Shown here: positions 8,504-16,681 of the stretch, piece after piece
How the letters are laid out: each line of letters starts with the position of its first letter
How positions within the stretch are numbered: the stretch's first letter is position 1
Source: Acidimicrobiaceae bacterium
GTDB lineage: Bacteria > Actinomycetota > Acidimicrobiia > Acidimicrobiales > RAAP-2
Direction: 5' to 3'
DNA: 64,000 nt
Assembly (NCBI GenBank): GCA_003162475.1
Contig: PMOI01000012.1
Span: forward strand, 195,739-259,738
Notes under the pieces: generated by a model
Told to the model about the DNA's origin: nothing
What the model saw: only the letters and a program-made list of their open reading frames with translations
The model's database searches: none
Program-made: the position numbers and the translations under genes

Positions 8504-10117
8504 ATGGATGATCAGCTGAGCGCTTCTTCGAAATCGGAGTCGTCGGATACCGAGCGACTCCATCAATTGGGTTACGCCCAGGAGTTGCATCGAGGACTCA
8601 GTCGGTTCTCTAACTTCGCAATTTCGTTCACCATCATTTCGATCCTGTCGGGCTGTCTGACGCTCTTCAGTTACGGACTGACCCATGGTGGTCCTCCCAC
8701 CATGATCTGGGGTTGGGCCATCGTCGGCGGACTGGTCCTCTTAGCGGGCCTCTCGATGGCAGAAATTTGCTCAGCCTTCCCGACGGCGGGCGGTCTTTAC
8801 TATTGGTCGGCCAAATTGGCGCCGGGTAAAAGCGGTCCGGCGTGGTCGTGGTTTACCGGATGGTTCAACCTTCTGGGCCAAGTTGCGGTGACGGCGGGCA
8901 TCACGTTCGGGTGCGGATACTCCATCGGAGAGTTCATCTACCTCGTTTCGGGCAACGCGCTTTGGACCGATAACCGCCACGTGGTGCTCCTCACCGCCGC
9001 GCTGCTTCTGATCCAAGGTCTGATCAACACCTTCGGAGTCAACATCGTCTCGCTGTTCAACCGGGTCTCCGTGTGGTGGCACCTCACGGGCGTGGCCGTC
9101 ATCGTCGCGCTTCTCTTCATTGCGCCCCACTCGCACTCTCACCAGAGTGGAAGTTTCCTCTTTGGGTCGGGGGGCTTTGACGCGTTCAAGGGGCTGTCGG
9201 GATTTGCAGTTCCGTTCTACGTCTTCCTGCTCGGATTGCTGGTCGCCCAGTACACCTTTACGGGGTATGACGCGTCGGCCCACGTGACCGAAGAGACCAT
9301 TGACGCTGCAGTCTCGGGCCCCAAAGGAATTGTGACCTCGATCTGGGTCTCCTGGATCGCCGGATTCATTCTTTTGATCGGCGTCAGCGTGGCCATCCCG
9401 CATTTCGTCCACGGCTTCTCGGTCAACATCGCCGGAACGAAGTACACGAGTTATGCGCAGTTTTCGGGCGGGGTTCCGTGGGGCAACGTCTTCGTCTATG
9501 CCACGGGCAAGGTGATTGGCGAGCTCTTGGTACTGGTCGTGATCGGAGCCCAGTTTTTCTGTGGTATCGCATCCATCACCGCCAACTCTCGAATGATCTA
9601 CGCCTTCTCCCGAGACGGCGCGGTGCCTGGCTCGAACTACTGGCACCACGTCAGCAAGCGCAGGCGCGTTCCCGTGCGCTCGGCCTGGTTTGGTGCGGTG
9701 GGTGCATTTATTCTGACCGCTCCCGCGTTGCTCCCTGGCTCGAGTGGATCGACGGCCTACGCCGCGGTGACGTCAATCGCAGTCATTGGTCTCTACGTGG
9801 CCTATCTCATCCCGGTCTTCTTGCGGCGAATTAACGGGAGCGCGTTCACCCCAGGACCGTGGAAACTCGGTAAGTGGGGCCCCGTATTCGGTTGGATCGC
9901 CATTGTCTGGGTGGTCTTTATCTGCATTCTTTTCATGCTCCCGACGGTCAAGCCGATCAACGCCGACACCTTTAACTACACCCCCGTCGCTGTGGTAGCG
10001 GTCATCGGCTTCGCCGGGATCTACTACGCGGTCTCCGCTCGTAAGTGGTTCAAGGGACCGAGGATTCAAGGTTCGGCGGAAGAGCTCGCCGAGATCGAGC
10101 GCGAGCTCAGCAATTAG
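8504..10117 (+). CDS. APC-family amino acid/amine permease
   Basis: A membrane protein of 537 residues with about 12 hydrophobic segments. It belongs to the APC superfamily, ACT/GABA-permease-like branch, seen in the N-terminal SRFSNFAISFTIISILSG and in GYDASAHVTEET on the loop after TM6. It probably imports an amino acid, GABA or amine with a cation. ATG 8504 is preferred because a GGGGGG ribosome-binding site lies about 9 bp before it; TTG at 8495 and 8498 are in frame too. It is divergent from the gamma-glutamyl ligase operon, so it likely supplies that pathway. A strong terminator follows. Confidence 0.85.
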   Translation: MDDQLSASSKSESSDTERLHQLGYAQELHRGLSRFSNFAISFTIISILSGCLTLFSYGLTHGGPPTMIWGWAIVGGLVLLAGLSMAEICSAFPTAGGLYYWSAKLAPGKSGPAWSWFTGWFNLLGQVAVTAGITFGCGYSIGEFIYLVSGNALWTDNRHVVLLTAALLLIQGLINTFGVNIVSLFNRVSVWWHLTGVAVIVALLFIAPHSHSHQSGSFLFGSGGFDAFKGLSGFAVPFYVFLLGLLVAQYTFTGYDASAHVTEETIDAAVSGPKGIVTSIWVSWIAGFILLIGVSVAIPHFVHGFSVNIAGTKYTSYAQFSGGVPWGNVFVYATGKVIGELLVLVVIGAQFFCGIASITANSRMIYAFSRDGAVPGSNYWHHVSKRRRVPVRSAWFGAVGAFILTAPALLPGSSGSTAYAAVTSIAVIGLYVAYLIPVFLRRINGSAFTPGPWKLGKWGPVFGWIAIVWVVFICILFMLPTVKPINADTFNYTPVAVVAVIGFAGIYYAVSARKWFKGPRIQGSAEELAEIERELSN

Positions 10118-10160
10118 CTGTAGCGAGTCTTCACTGGGGGGCACGCCCGTGGAATGAAGA

Positions 10161-10195
10161 AACGTGGCGCCACGAAAGTGGCGCCACTTTCCTTT
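10161..10195 (+). terminator. Intrinsic terminator after permease
   Basis: Stem arms gtggcgccac (10164-10173) and gtggcgccac (10178-10187) are perfectly complementary over 10 bp and close a GAAA tetraloop. The tail is tttccttt. It separates the permease from the riboswitch-controlled importer. Confidence 0.85.
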
Positions 10196-10257
10196 GTAGG
10201 GCACGTCATTCTCATTGCCTCGCGAGTCCAAATTCGAACGGCTTCGATCCGACGTGT

Positions 10258-10375
10258 TGCGGTAGTGTCGTGGGTGCCTCGTGGCAGCGAAGTTGGTGCG
10301 ATTCCAACGCTGTCCCGCAACTGTAAGTGACCTCTTTGGAGACCATGAAGCCAGGTCGCCTGCTGCGAGGAGATG
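10258..10375 (+). ncRNA. Cobalamin riboswitch
   Basis: The region contains the conserved B12 box GCTGTCCCGCAACTGTAA (10309-10326), preceded by GGTGC elements and a short TTGG...CCAA hairpin, and followed by the typical GCCAGGTCGCCTGC (from about 10350). It precedes an ABC importer whose binding protein is BtuF-like. The riboswitch should lower importer expression when cobalamin is plentiful. The exact ends are approximate. Confidence 0.88.
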
Positions 10376-10410
10376 TGAAAAACAGCTCTCGAGGCAAGGA
10401 GCGGTTGTTC

Positions 10411-10457
10411 GGATATCCATCCGTCGCCACACCACTTCGACGGAAAAGGAGATATCC
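10411..10457 (+). promoter_or_regulatory. Hairpin enclosing the btuF ribosome-binding site
   Basis: GGATATC (10411-10417) can pair with GATATCC (10451-10457), and CCGTCG (10421-10426) with CGACGG (10438-10443). The Shine-Dalgarno AAAAGGA (10444-10450) sits in the internal loop directly before ATG 10458. This looks like a translational expression platform for the upstream riboswitch. Confidence 0.55.
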
Positions 10458-11384
10458 ATGAATAAGTCCCTGCGATTAACATTCGCGCTTTCCCTTGGCC
10501 TCGTGGCGCTGCCGTTTATCAGCGCCACGAACGCCCTCGTTGCGGGTGCGTCGAGTACGCCCCAGTGTGTCGTGTCGATGTCGCCTACGGCGACCGAGAC
10601 ACTTTTCGCCATCGGGGCCGGCAAGCAAGTCCAAGCGGTCGACACCGACTCGAACTATCCGACGTCGGGCCTGCCGAAGAAGCGAATCAACGCCCTCAAT
10701 CCCAGCGTCGAGTCAGTGGCGGGCATCTGCAAGGTCACCAAAGCTCACCCGTCGGCCAAACCCGATCTCGTGATCATCGCCTACGACGCGAACGATATCC
10801 AACAGAAGTTGACGGGACTTGGTGTCAAGGTCATTACTGAAGGCGCACCATCCACGCTGATCGGTGCGTACCAGCAGATCACCCAGCTCGGCAAGATCAC
10901 CGGTCACGCGAGCAACGCCGCCAAGATCGTGACCAATCTAAAGACCACGATCGCTAAGGACATCGCGTCGGTTCCTAAGGATCCGAGCAAGGTCGTCACC
11001 ACCTACTACGAACTCGACCCCACGTACTACTCAGTCGCGAGTAACACGTTCGTGGGTTCGTTGCTGAAATCACTGGGCGTCGTCAATATCGCCGACGCGA
11101 AGTCGACGTCGGCCGACGCGGGTTACCCCCAGTTGAGCGCGGAGTACGTTTTGAGCGCGAACCCCAAGTTGATCTTCCTCGCTGACACGGTCTGCTGTCA
11201 CGTCAATCAGGCGGCGGTCGCGGCACGCACAGGATTCTCTACCGTCAGTGCCGTCGTGAACAACCACGTGGTCGGCCTCAACGACGACATCGCCTCACGC
11301 TGGGGACCACGCCTGGGCATCTTGATGAACCAGCTGACGGCGGGCGTCAAGGCCACGTTGTCGGACTCGGCCGTCTGGAAGTAA
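10458..11384 (+). CDS. btuF: Cobalamin-binding substrate-binding protein of ABC importer (BtuF-like)
   Basis: A class III periplasmic-type binding protein of 308 residues. An N-terminal signal sequence (MNKSLRLTFALSLGLVALPF, then a cleavage region near GASS) exports it; no lipobox cysteine is seen, although actinobacterial binding proteins are often lipoproteins. The core begins VSMSPTATETLFAIGAGKQV, the usual start of BtuF/FhuD-like domains. ATG 10458 is chosen because of AAAAGGAG 8-14 bp upstream and the signal peptide. The cobalamin riboswitch upstream and btuC/btuD downstream make vitamin B12 the likely ligand rather than heme or siderophore. The gene is followed at once by the permease. 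Confidence 0.85.
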   Translation: MNKSLRLTFALSLGLVALPFISATNALVAGASSTPQCVVSMSPTATETLFAIGAGKQVQAVDTDSNYPTSGLPKKRINALNPSVESVAGICKVTKAHPSAKPDLVIIAYDANDIQQKLTGLGVKVITEGAPSTLIGAYQQITQLGKITGHASNAAKIVTNLKTTIAKDIASVPKDPSKVVTTYYELDPTYYSVASNTFVGSLLKSLGVVNIADAKSTSADAGYPQLSAEYVLSANPKLIFLADTVCCHVNQAAVAARTGFSTVSAVVNNHVVGLNDDIASRWGPRLGILMNQLTAGVKATLSDSAVWK

Positions 11385-11388
11385 GAGG

Positions 11389-12429
11389 TTGACGGCCAAC
11401 CCACCGACCGGGCGCCGAGTGGCGCTCGTCGCCGTCGCGACGATTATCGCGCTCGTGGCGGCGGTGGTCTGTGGGTTGGTCGTTGGTCCTACGTCGATCG
11501 CCACGACGCGAGTCCTTGGTGACGTCTTGTCCCGCGTCGGCCTCGGTCACAGCACCTTGACGCCACTGCAGTCGCTGATTATCTGGCAAGTACGCGCACC
11601 GCGCATGGTCCTCGGACTCTTAGCCGGCGCGATGCTCGCCGTTGCGGGGGGCACCTACCAGGGCGTCTTTCGAAATCCACTGGCTGACCCGTACCTCCTG
11701 GGTGTCGCCGCCGGCGCCGGTCTCGGCGCGACGATCGCCATCGTGGACGTTGGCGGTGGTCTCGCGACGCCAAGTTGGACGCCACTTCTGGCCTTCGGCG
11801 GTGCGATGATCGCGGTCATCGTGACGTGGGTGATCGGGGGACGAGGTCTTCGCTCGAGCACCTCGACGTTGATCTTGGCTGGCGTCGCGGTGGCGTCGCT
11901 GTTCACGAGTACCCAGACGTTTCTACAACAACAGTCGTCGACGAACTCCATCGCCCGGGTCTACATCTGGTTACTCGGTTCCCTCGCGAGCGCCAGTTGG
12001 AGTTCGGTGACATTGGTCCTTCCCTACGTCATCGTGTGCGTCGTGATCTGCGTCGCGGCGGGACAGGCCCTCGACGTGATGAGCGTGGGCGAAGACGAGT
12101 CGCGCTCACTCGGGCTACCGGTTCGACGTGTTCGCTTTATCGTCATCGCGGCGTCATCACTCGGTACCGCGGCCATCGTGTCGGCCGTCGGACTCATTGG
12201 TTTCGTGGGCATCATCGTTCCCCACATCGTTCGTTTACTCGTCGGCACCTCGTACCGAAGGATTTTGCCGATCTCGGTGGTCTTTGGCGCGGCGTTCCTC
12301 GTCTTCGCGGACACCATCGCGAGAACCGTGATGGCGCCCTCGGAGTTGCCGCTCGGTGTCGTCACCGCGATCGTCGGCGCGCCAGTATTCGTCCTTATCT
12401 TGAGTCTTCGACGTCAGATGGTCACGTGA
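11389..12429 (+). CDS. btuC: ABC importer permease, FecCD/BtuC family
   Basis: A very hydrophobic protein of up to 346 residues with about ten membrane segments, typical of the FecCD family. Family motifs include RAPRMVLGLLAGAMLAVAGG, GVFRNPLADPYLLGVAAGAG, and the coupling region GLIGFVGIIVPHIVR. It forms the channel of the cobalamin importer. TTG 11389 is close behind the btuF stop; GTG 11419 is an alternative start. Its stop overlaps the ATPase start as GTGA. Regulation is by the cobalamin riboswitch at the head of the operon. Confidence 0.87.
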   Translation: MTANPPTGRRVALVAVATIIALVAAVVCGLVVGPTSIATTRVLGDVLSRVGLGHSTLTPLQSLIIWQVRAPRMVLGLLAGAMLAVAGGTYQGVFRNPLADPYLLGVAAGAGLGATIAIVDVGGGLATPSWTPLLAFGGAMIAVIVTWVIGGRGLRSSTSTLILAGVAVASLFTSTQTFLQQQSSTNSIARVYIWLLGSLASASWSSVTLVLPYVIVCVVICVAAGQALDVMSVGEDESRSLGLPVRRVRFIVIAASSLGTAAIVSAVGLIGFVGIIVPHIVRLLVGTSYRRILPISVVFGAAFLVFADTIARTVMAPSELPLGVVTAIVGAPVFVLILSLRRQMVT

Positions 12430-13199
12430 GCACGCTTGAAATCAACGAACTGAGCGTCCGCGCGGGCTCGACCGCGCTCATCAGCGACATCACGCTGAAC
12501 GTCGAAGCGGGCACGTGGTGCACGATCGTGGGACCCAACGGTGCGGGCAAGACCACGCTGGTCGAAACGATCGCCGGACTCCGCCGCCCCTCGAAGGGAA
12601 CGGTGTCGATCGCTGGAGAACTGGTGAGTTCGATGAGCGAGCGCGAGCGGGCGTTACGCGTCGCCCTCGTCACGCAACACCCGACCGTTCCTTCGGGGAT
12701 GAGCGTTCGCGACTACGTGGCGCTCGGGCGAACGGCCTATCACGGACTACTGCGGGCGCCGAGCGCCGGCGATCGTCAGGCTGTGGCGGACGTGTTAGCC
12801 CGGCTCTCGCTTGACGAGTACGCGAATCGAGACGTCGTCACCCTCTCGGGCGGCGAACGTCAACGGATGGTGCTCGCGCGAGCCTTGGCCCAAGCGACGA
12901 TGGTCATGGTGCTCGACGAACCCATCACGGGGCTCGATCTGCGCCACCAGATCACCATGCTCGATCTCCTGCAGAAGGAGGTCCGCGAATGCGGTCTCAC
13001 GGTGATCGCAACTCTCCACGACCTCACCCTCGCCGGTCAGTTCGCCGATCGACTCGTCCTGCTCGATCACGGACGATTAGTCCTCGACGGCCCTTCGGGC
13101 GAGGTCGTTCGCAGCCAGGAACTCGCGGACTGTTACGGCATGAAGCTTCGCGTTATCGACGTGGACGGCGCCGACGTGGTGATTCCAGTTCGTCGCTAA
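12426..13199 (+). CDS. btuD: ABC importer ATPase (BtuD-like)
   Basis: An ABC ATPase of 257 residues. Walker A is GPNGAGKTT (about residues 36-44), the signature is LSGGERQRM, and Walker B ends MVLDEP, followed by the switch histidine in TLHDL. It powers the BtuC-type permease. The frame is open much further upstream, but GTG 12426 overlaps the permease stop (GTGA) and starts a complete ABC domain, so the longer reading is rejected. It closes the btuFCD operon; about 120 bp separate it from pyk. Confidence 0.88.
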   Translation: MSTLEINELSVRAGSTALISDITLNVEAGTWCTIVGPNGAGKTTLVETIAGLRRPSKGTVSIAGELVSSMSERERALRVALVTQHPTVPSGMSVRDYVALGRTAYHGLLRAPSAGDRQAVADVLARLSLDEYANRDVVTLSGGERQRMVLARALAQATMVMVLDEPITGLDLRHQITMLDLLQKEVRECGLTVIATLHDLTLAGQFADRLVLLDHGRLVLDGPSGEVVRSQELADCYGMKLRVIDVDGADVVIPVRR

Positions 13200-13321
13200 T
13201 TGTTCACGAGGTCCTCGCAGTCGGGTTACTTCGCGGTAGCACTTCGCGTGAATGCGGTGAAAACGAATTTATTTGATGTCGCGCATCTCGTAGACTTAGT
13301 AAAAGAAACGAAGGGAATCCC

Positions 13322-14740
13322 GTGCGGCGCACGCGAATCGTAGCGACAATTGGCCCGGCTTCTGACTCGGATGAGGTTCTGAAGGAACTCGTAAAGGCTG
13401 GTGTGGACGTCTTTCGTCTGTCCTTCGCCCACGGCGACATCCCCTCGTGCCTCGAACGACTGCGTCGTATTCGTGCTATCGCGCCCGATCTCGCCATCAT
13501 GGTGGACATTCCGGGGCCGAAGATTCGTGCCGGATCCTTTGGAACTCTGCCCGTCGCGTTGATCGTTGGAGATGAGATCGAGCTGGCCGAAGCTTTCGGT
13601 GAAGAGTCGACCGCACGACGCATCACGGTCGAACGCGAGAACGTCCTCGAACAGCTCAAAGAGGGCGACAAGGTGCACATTGGTGACGGCGGCGTCTCAC
13701 TCGAGATAACTCGTCTCGCGTCGCCCGTCACCGCGCGCGTCACGTCAGGTGGCTCGGTCATGGGCAAGCCCGGACTTTCCTTGCCGTCGTCGATCATGAA
13801 CGATCGACTACCCACCGACGACGATCGCGCTCGCTTGGAAGCATTGCGCGATGAGGAGTTCGAGATCCTCGCCGTTTCCTTCGTTCGATCAGGCTTCGAC
13901 GTTGAGTCGGTGCGCGCGGTGTTAAAGCGCGACGACGTGATGATCATGTCCAAGATTGAGACCGTCGAAGGTATCGAGAACCTGAACGAGATCATCGAGC
14001 ACTCCGACTCGATCATGGTGGCCCGTGGTGACCTCGGTGTCCGTCTACCAATTGAAGAGGTTCCCCACCTTCAAAAGGAGATGGTTCGCTTAGGTATCCG
14101 TTACGCCCGCCCCGTCGTCGTGGCGACCCAGATGCTCGAATCGATGACGCACTCGCAAGTGCCCACGCGTGCGGAAGTCACCGACGTCGCCAACGCGGTG
14201 CTCGACGGCGCGAGCGCGGTCATGTTGAGTGGTGAAACGGCCATCGGCGACGACCCCGTCGCCGTCGTCCTCACCATGGACCGAATCGTGCGTCGGGCCG
14301 AGGAGTCGTTCCCCTACGCGGCGTGGGGGGCCGGCCTTGGCGTGCAGCGCCTGTCCGCCTCGAGTACCCAGTCGTCGAGGGTGACGGCGGCCATTACCGG
14401 CGCCGCCTGGCGCGCGGCGATGGATGAAGACGCGGTCGCGATCGTCGCCTGTACTCGTTCGGGTATGACGGCTCGTGCGATCTCTCGCTTTCGCCCACCC
14501 ATGCCCATCGTGGCGATCACGCCGAGTGCGTCAACCGCCCGTCAGATGCGCGGTTCCTGGGGAATTCAAGAGATCGTCATCTCCCCGGCCCAAGATATCG
14601 ACACGCTCTGCGAGGTGGCGATCGCGGAGTTGAAGAGGTGCGGCATTGCCAACACCGGCGACGCGCTCGTGTTGATGGCGGGATCCGAGTCGGGCGGCAC
14701 CGCGATTACTGACACCGTGCGGATGATCATCGTCCCCTAG
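13322..14740 (+). CDS. pyk: Pyruvate kinase
   Basis: Pyruvate kinase of 472 residues converts phosphoenolpyruvate and ADP to pyruvate and ATP in glycolysis. The N-terminus RRTRIVATIGPAS, the active-site segment MIMSKIETVEGIENL with the catalytic lysine, and MVARGDLGVRLP are diagnostic. The C-terminal allosteric domain is complete (ends DTVRMIIVP). The start is GTG with AAGGGA upstream. It is a housekeeping gene between the B12 importer and the catabolic cluster, apparently on its own transcript. Confidence 0.93.
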   Translation: MRRTRIVATIGPASDSDEVLKELVKAGVDVFRLSFAHGDIPSCLERLRRIRAIAPDLAIMVDIPGPKIRAGSFGTLPVALIVGDEIELAEAFGEESTARRITVERENVLEQLKEGDKVHIGDGGVSLEITRLASPVTARVTSGGSVMGKPGLSLPSSIMNDRLPTDDDRARLEALRDEEFEILAVSFVRSGFDVESVRAVLKRDDVMIMSKIETVEGIENLNEIIEHSDSIMVARGDLGVRLPIEEVPHLQKEMVRLGIRYARPVVVATQMLESMTHSQVPTRAEVTDVANAVLDGASAVMLSGETAIGDDPVAVVLTMDRIVRRAEESFPYAAWGAGLGVQRLSASSTQSSRVTAAITGAAWRAAMDEDAVAIVACTRSGMTARAISRFRPPMPIVAITPSASTARQMRGSWGIQEIVISPAQDIDTLCEVAIAELKRCGIANTGDALVLMAGSESGGTAITDTVRMIIVP

Positions 14741-14758
14741 GGACCGTTTGCTTTCGCA

Positions 14759-15016
14759 CTACGCGTTCGACTGGGTTTGCTCCACCGCGCGTAATCGGTC
14801 TATTCGTTCCCGTAGGGGCGGATGAGACGTAGGGCGTAGAGAGTGGGGGATTGACGCCCATCGCCACGGTGATCGTACGTAGACGAGGTCGCGGCTCTCT
14901 TCAACGAGACGGTATGCCAACGTGAGGCCTCGAATCGTGGCCTCCGGTTCACCCGTCGTCGCACCCTGAGCACCACATCGGGGGTCAGGACACAATCGTG
15001 GCATCGATCTTCTCAA
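14759..15016 (-). pseudogene. Possible remnant of an M48-type peptidase C-terminus
   Basis: The gap between pyk (ends 14740) and the next permease (15159) is about 418 bp. On the minus strand it holds an 85-codon frame whose C-terminal part, with SHPPLRERIDRLRAVE, resembles the conserved end of HtpX/M48 metallopeptidases. The HEXXH catalytic region is absent and nothing upstream continues it, so it is at best a fragment. The match could also be chance. Confidence 0.3.
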
Positions 15017-15087
15017 CGTTCACTCGGAAAGTCCGACTGTACAAGGGTTTTTGTTAACTCGCGCGAAATCAAAGTTGTTTGAATCGC

Positions 15088-15108
15088 TGGTATCACTGTG
15101 ATATACCA
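15088..15108. promoter_or_regulatory. FadR/GntR-type operator at head of catabolic cluster
   Basis: TGGTAT (15088-15093) and ATACCA (15103-15108) are perfect inverted half-sites around a 9-bp centre. The TGGT...ACCA form is that of FadR-subfamily GntR regulators, and such a regulator is encoded in the same cluster (22300-22968). A possible -35 (TTGTTT, 15075-15080) and -10 (TGATAT, 15099-15104) overlap it, fitting repression. Confidence 0.6.
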
Positions 15109-15158
15109 AGAACGTTATTCCAGTTGTTTACTACTAACGGTCAAGTTTGGGGAGAACT

Positions 15159-16634
15159 ATGGAAGGAAAGACGGAGTCTCATTCAACATTGAAGGTCCAT
15201 TCGCTGCAACGTGGAGTGTTGAGCGTGCCCAACGGCATCGCTCTCGCTGCGGCGGCAATGGCACCGGTGTTGGCGGTGGTGCTGAACGCGCCGGCGGCCG
15301 CACCGCAAGCGGGCGAGGCGCTCCCGCTTTCGTTCCTCGTGGCGTTCGTCGCGTGCCTCTTCATTGGCAACAACGTCGTTCAATTCTCGAGGAAGCTTCC
15401 GTCGGCTGGCTCGTTCTATACGTTCAACACGTACGGATTGGGACGAACCGCCGGCTTCTTCACGGGCTGGCTGTTCGCCATCGGTTACGGAATTCTTGCG
15501 CCAGGACTCTTTGACGCGTTCGGATCCTTTCTGCACGATTACCTGCTGTCGACCTTCAATGCCAACGTCCCGTGGTGGCTGTGCAGTCTCTTCGGACTCG
15601 TCATCGTCCTCGGCCTTTCGTTGCGCAGCATCAGGGCTTCGGTGCGCGTCGACCTGACACTGCTCGTCATGGAAGTCATCATCTTCCTGACGCTGGCGAT
15701 CGTCGCGATCTTCAACGCCGGTGGCGGCAATACGGTGAAGGCGTTCGTTCCGAGTTCTTCGCCCCACGGTGTTTCCGGCGTCGGGCTCGGCGTGGTCTTT
15801 GGCATCCTGTCCTTCATTGGATTCGACGCCGCGGCGACGCTCGGTGAGGAGACGAAGAATCCCAAGCGCAACATTCCGATCGCGGTCGGGGGAGCACTCG
15901 TCGCAGTCGGCATCTTCTACGTCTTCGTCATGTACGCGCTCACCGCTGGGTATCACCTGAACAACCCCGCACAGATGGCGCAGTTCCTGAAGGACCCGAA
16001 TCCTTTCGTGACGCTGGCCCACCGATACACGTCGTGGCTGCTGCAGCCCGTCGAGCTCGCGGCAGTTGCGGGACTATTCAGTTGCTTCTTGGCTATTCAC
16101 AACACGACCGTGCGCGTGATGTACTCAATGGGCAGAGACAAGGTCATTCCCTCGGTGATGGGTCGAGTCCACCAGAAGTGGTTCTCGCCGCACATCGCGA
16201 TCCTCTCGCTCGCCGCGTTCACCGTGGCCGTCGGCATTGGTACCGGCCTCTGGCTCGGACCAGGAGCAACGGGTGCCTACGGATTCACGGGGTCCATTGG
16301 CACGGTCGCGATCGTTCTGGTCTACGGGGCAAGTAGTTTCGCCCTCATCCGGTACTTTTGGGCACTCCCCGAGCGAAACGTCGTCAAGCACATCATCCTG
16401 CCGTTGCTGGGCGTCGTGGCCTTCCTCTATCCGCTGTGGTCGGTCGCCAAGCCCGGCCAGTCGTGGCCGTACAACTTGGTCTTCTGGATCGTCATCGGGT
16501 GGATCGTCGTTGGAATTGGCTTGTACGGTTACTTCCGTCGCACCGCGCCAGAGAGAATCGCCGCGCTCGGCACCTTCGTCGCCGACGATGAACTTCTGGC
16601 GGAAGTGGAACATCACGGCAGCGGGGTCGATTGA
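15159..16634 (+). CDS. APC-family amino acid/amine permease (first gene of cluster)
   Basis: A 491-residue membrane protein with about 12 hydrophobic segments of the APC superfamily. Family features are GSFYTFNTYGLGRTAGFFTG in the early segments and GFDAAATLGEETKNPKRNIP after TM6, the usual loop of amino-acid permeases. It should import an amino acid or amine. ATG 15159 is preferred, with GGGGAG just upstream; TTG 15147 is also in frame. It sits immediately behind a GntR-type operator and starts the plus-strand cluster that runs to 24295. The transported substrate is unknown. Confidence 0.85.
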   Translation: MEGKTESHSTLKVHSLQRGVLSVPNGIALAAAAMAPVLAVVLNAPAAAPQAGEALPLSFLVAFVACLFIGNNVVQFSRKLPSAGSFYTFNTYGLGRTAGFFTGWLFAIGYGILAPGLFDAFGSFLHDYLLSTFNANVPWWLCSLFGLVIVLGLSLRSIRASVRVDLTLLVMEVIIFLTLAIVAIFNAGGGNTVKAFVPSSSPHGVSGVGLGVVFGILSFIGFDAAATLGEETKNPKRNIPIAVGGALVAVGIFYVFVMYALTAGYHLNNPAQMAQFLKDPNPFVTLAHRYTSWLLQPVELAAVAGLFSCFLAIHNTTVRVMYSMGRDKVIPSVMGRVHQKWFSPHIAILSLAAFTVAVGIGTGLWLGPGATGAYGFTGSIGTVAIVLVYGASSFALIRYFWALPERNVVKHIILPLLGVVAFLYPLWSVAKPGQSWPYNLVFWIVIGWIVVGIGLYGYFRRTAPERIAALGTFVADDELLAEVEHHGSGVD

Positions 16635-16681
16635 ACGTCGTCCTTATCTATCCGCTCATAAATTGACAGGGAGTCAACGTA

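Noticed and set aside
8771..9649. 292-codon open frame antisense to the permease
   Set aside because: Charged, low-complexity product and complete overlap with a clear membrane transporter.
11775..12425. Long upstream extension of the btuD frame
   Set aside because: It lies entirely inside btuC in another frame; the ABC domain is complete from GTG 12426.
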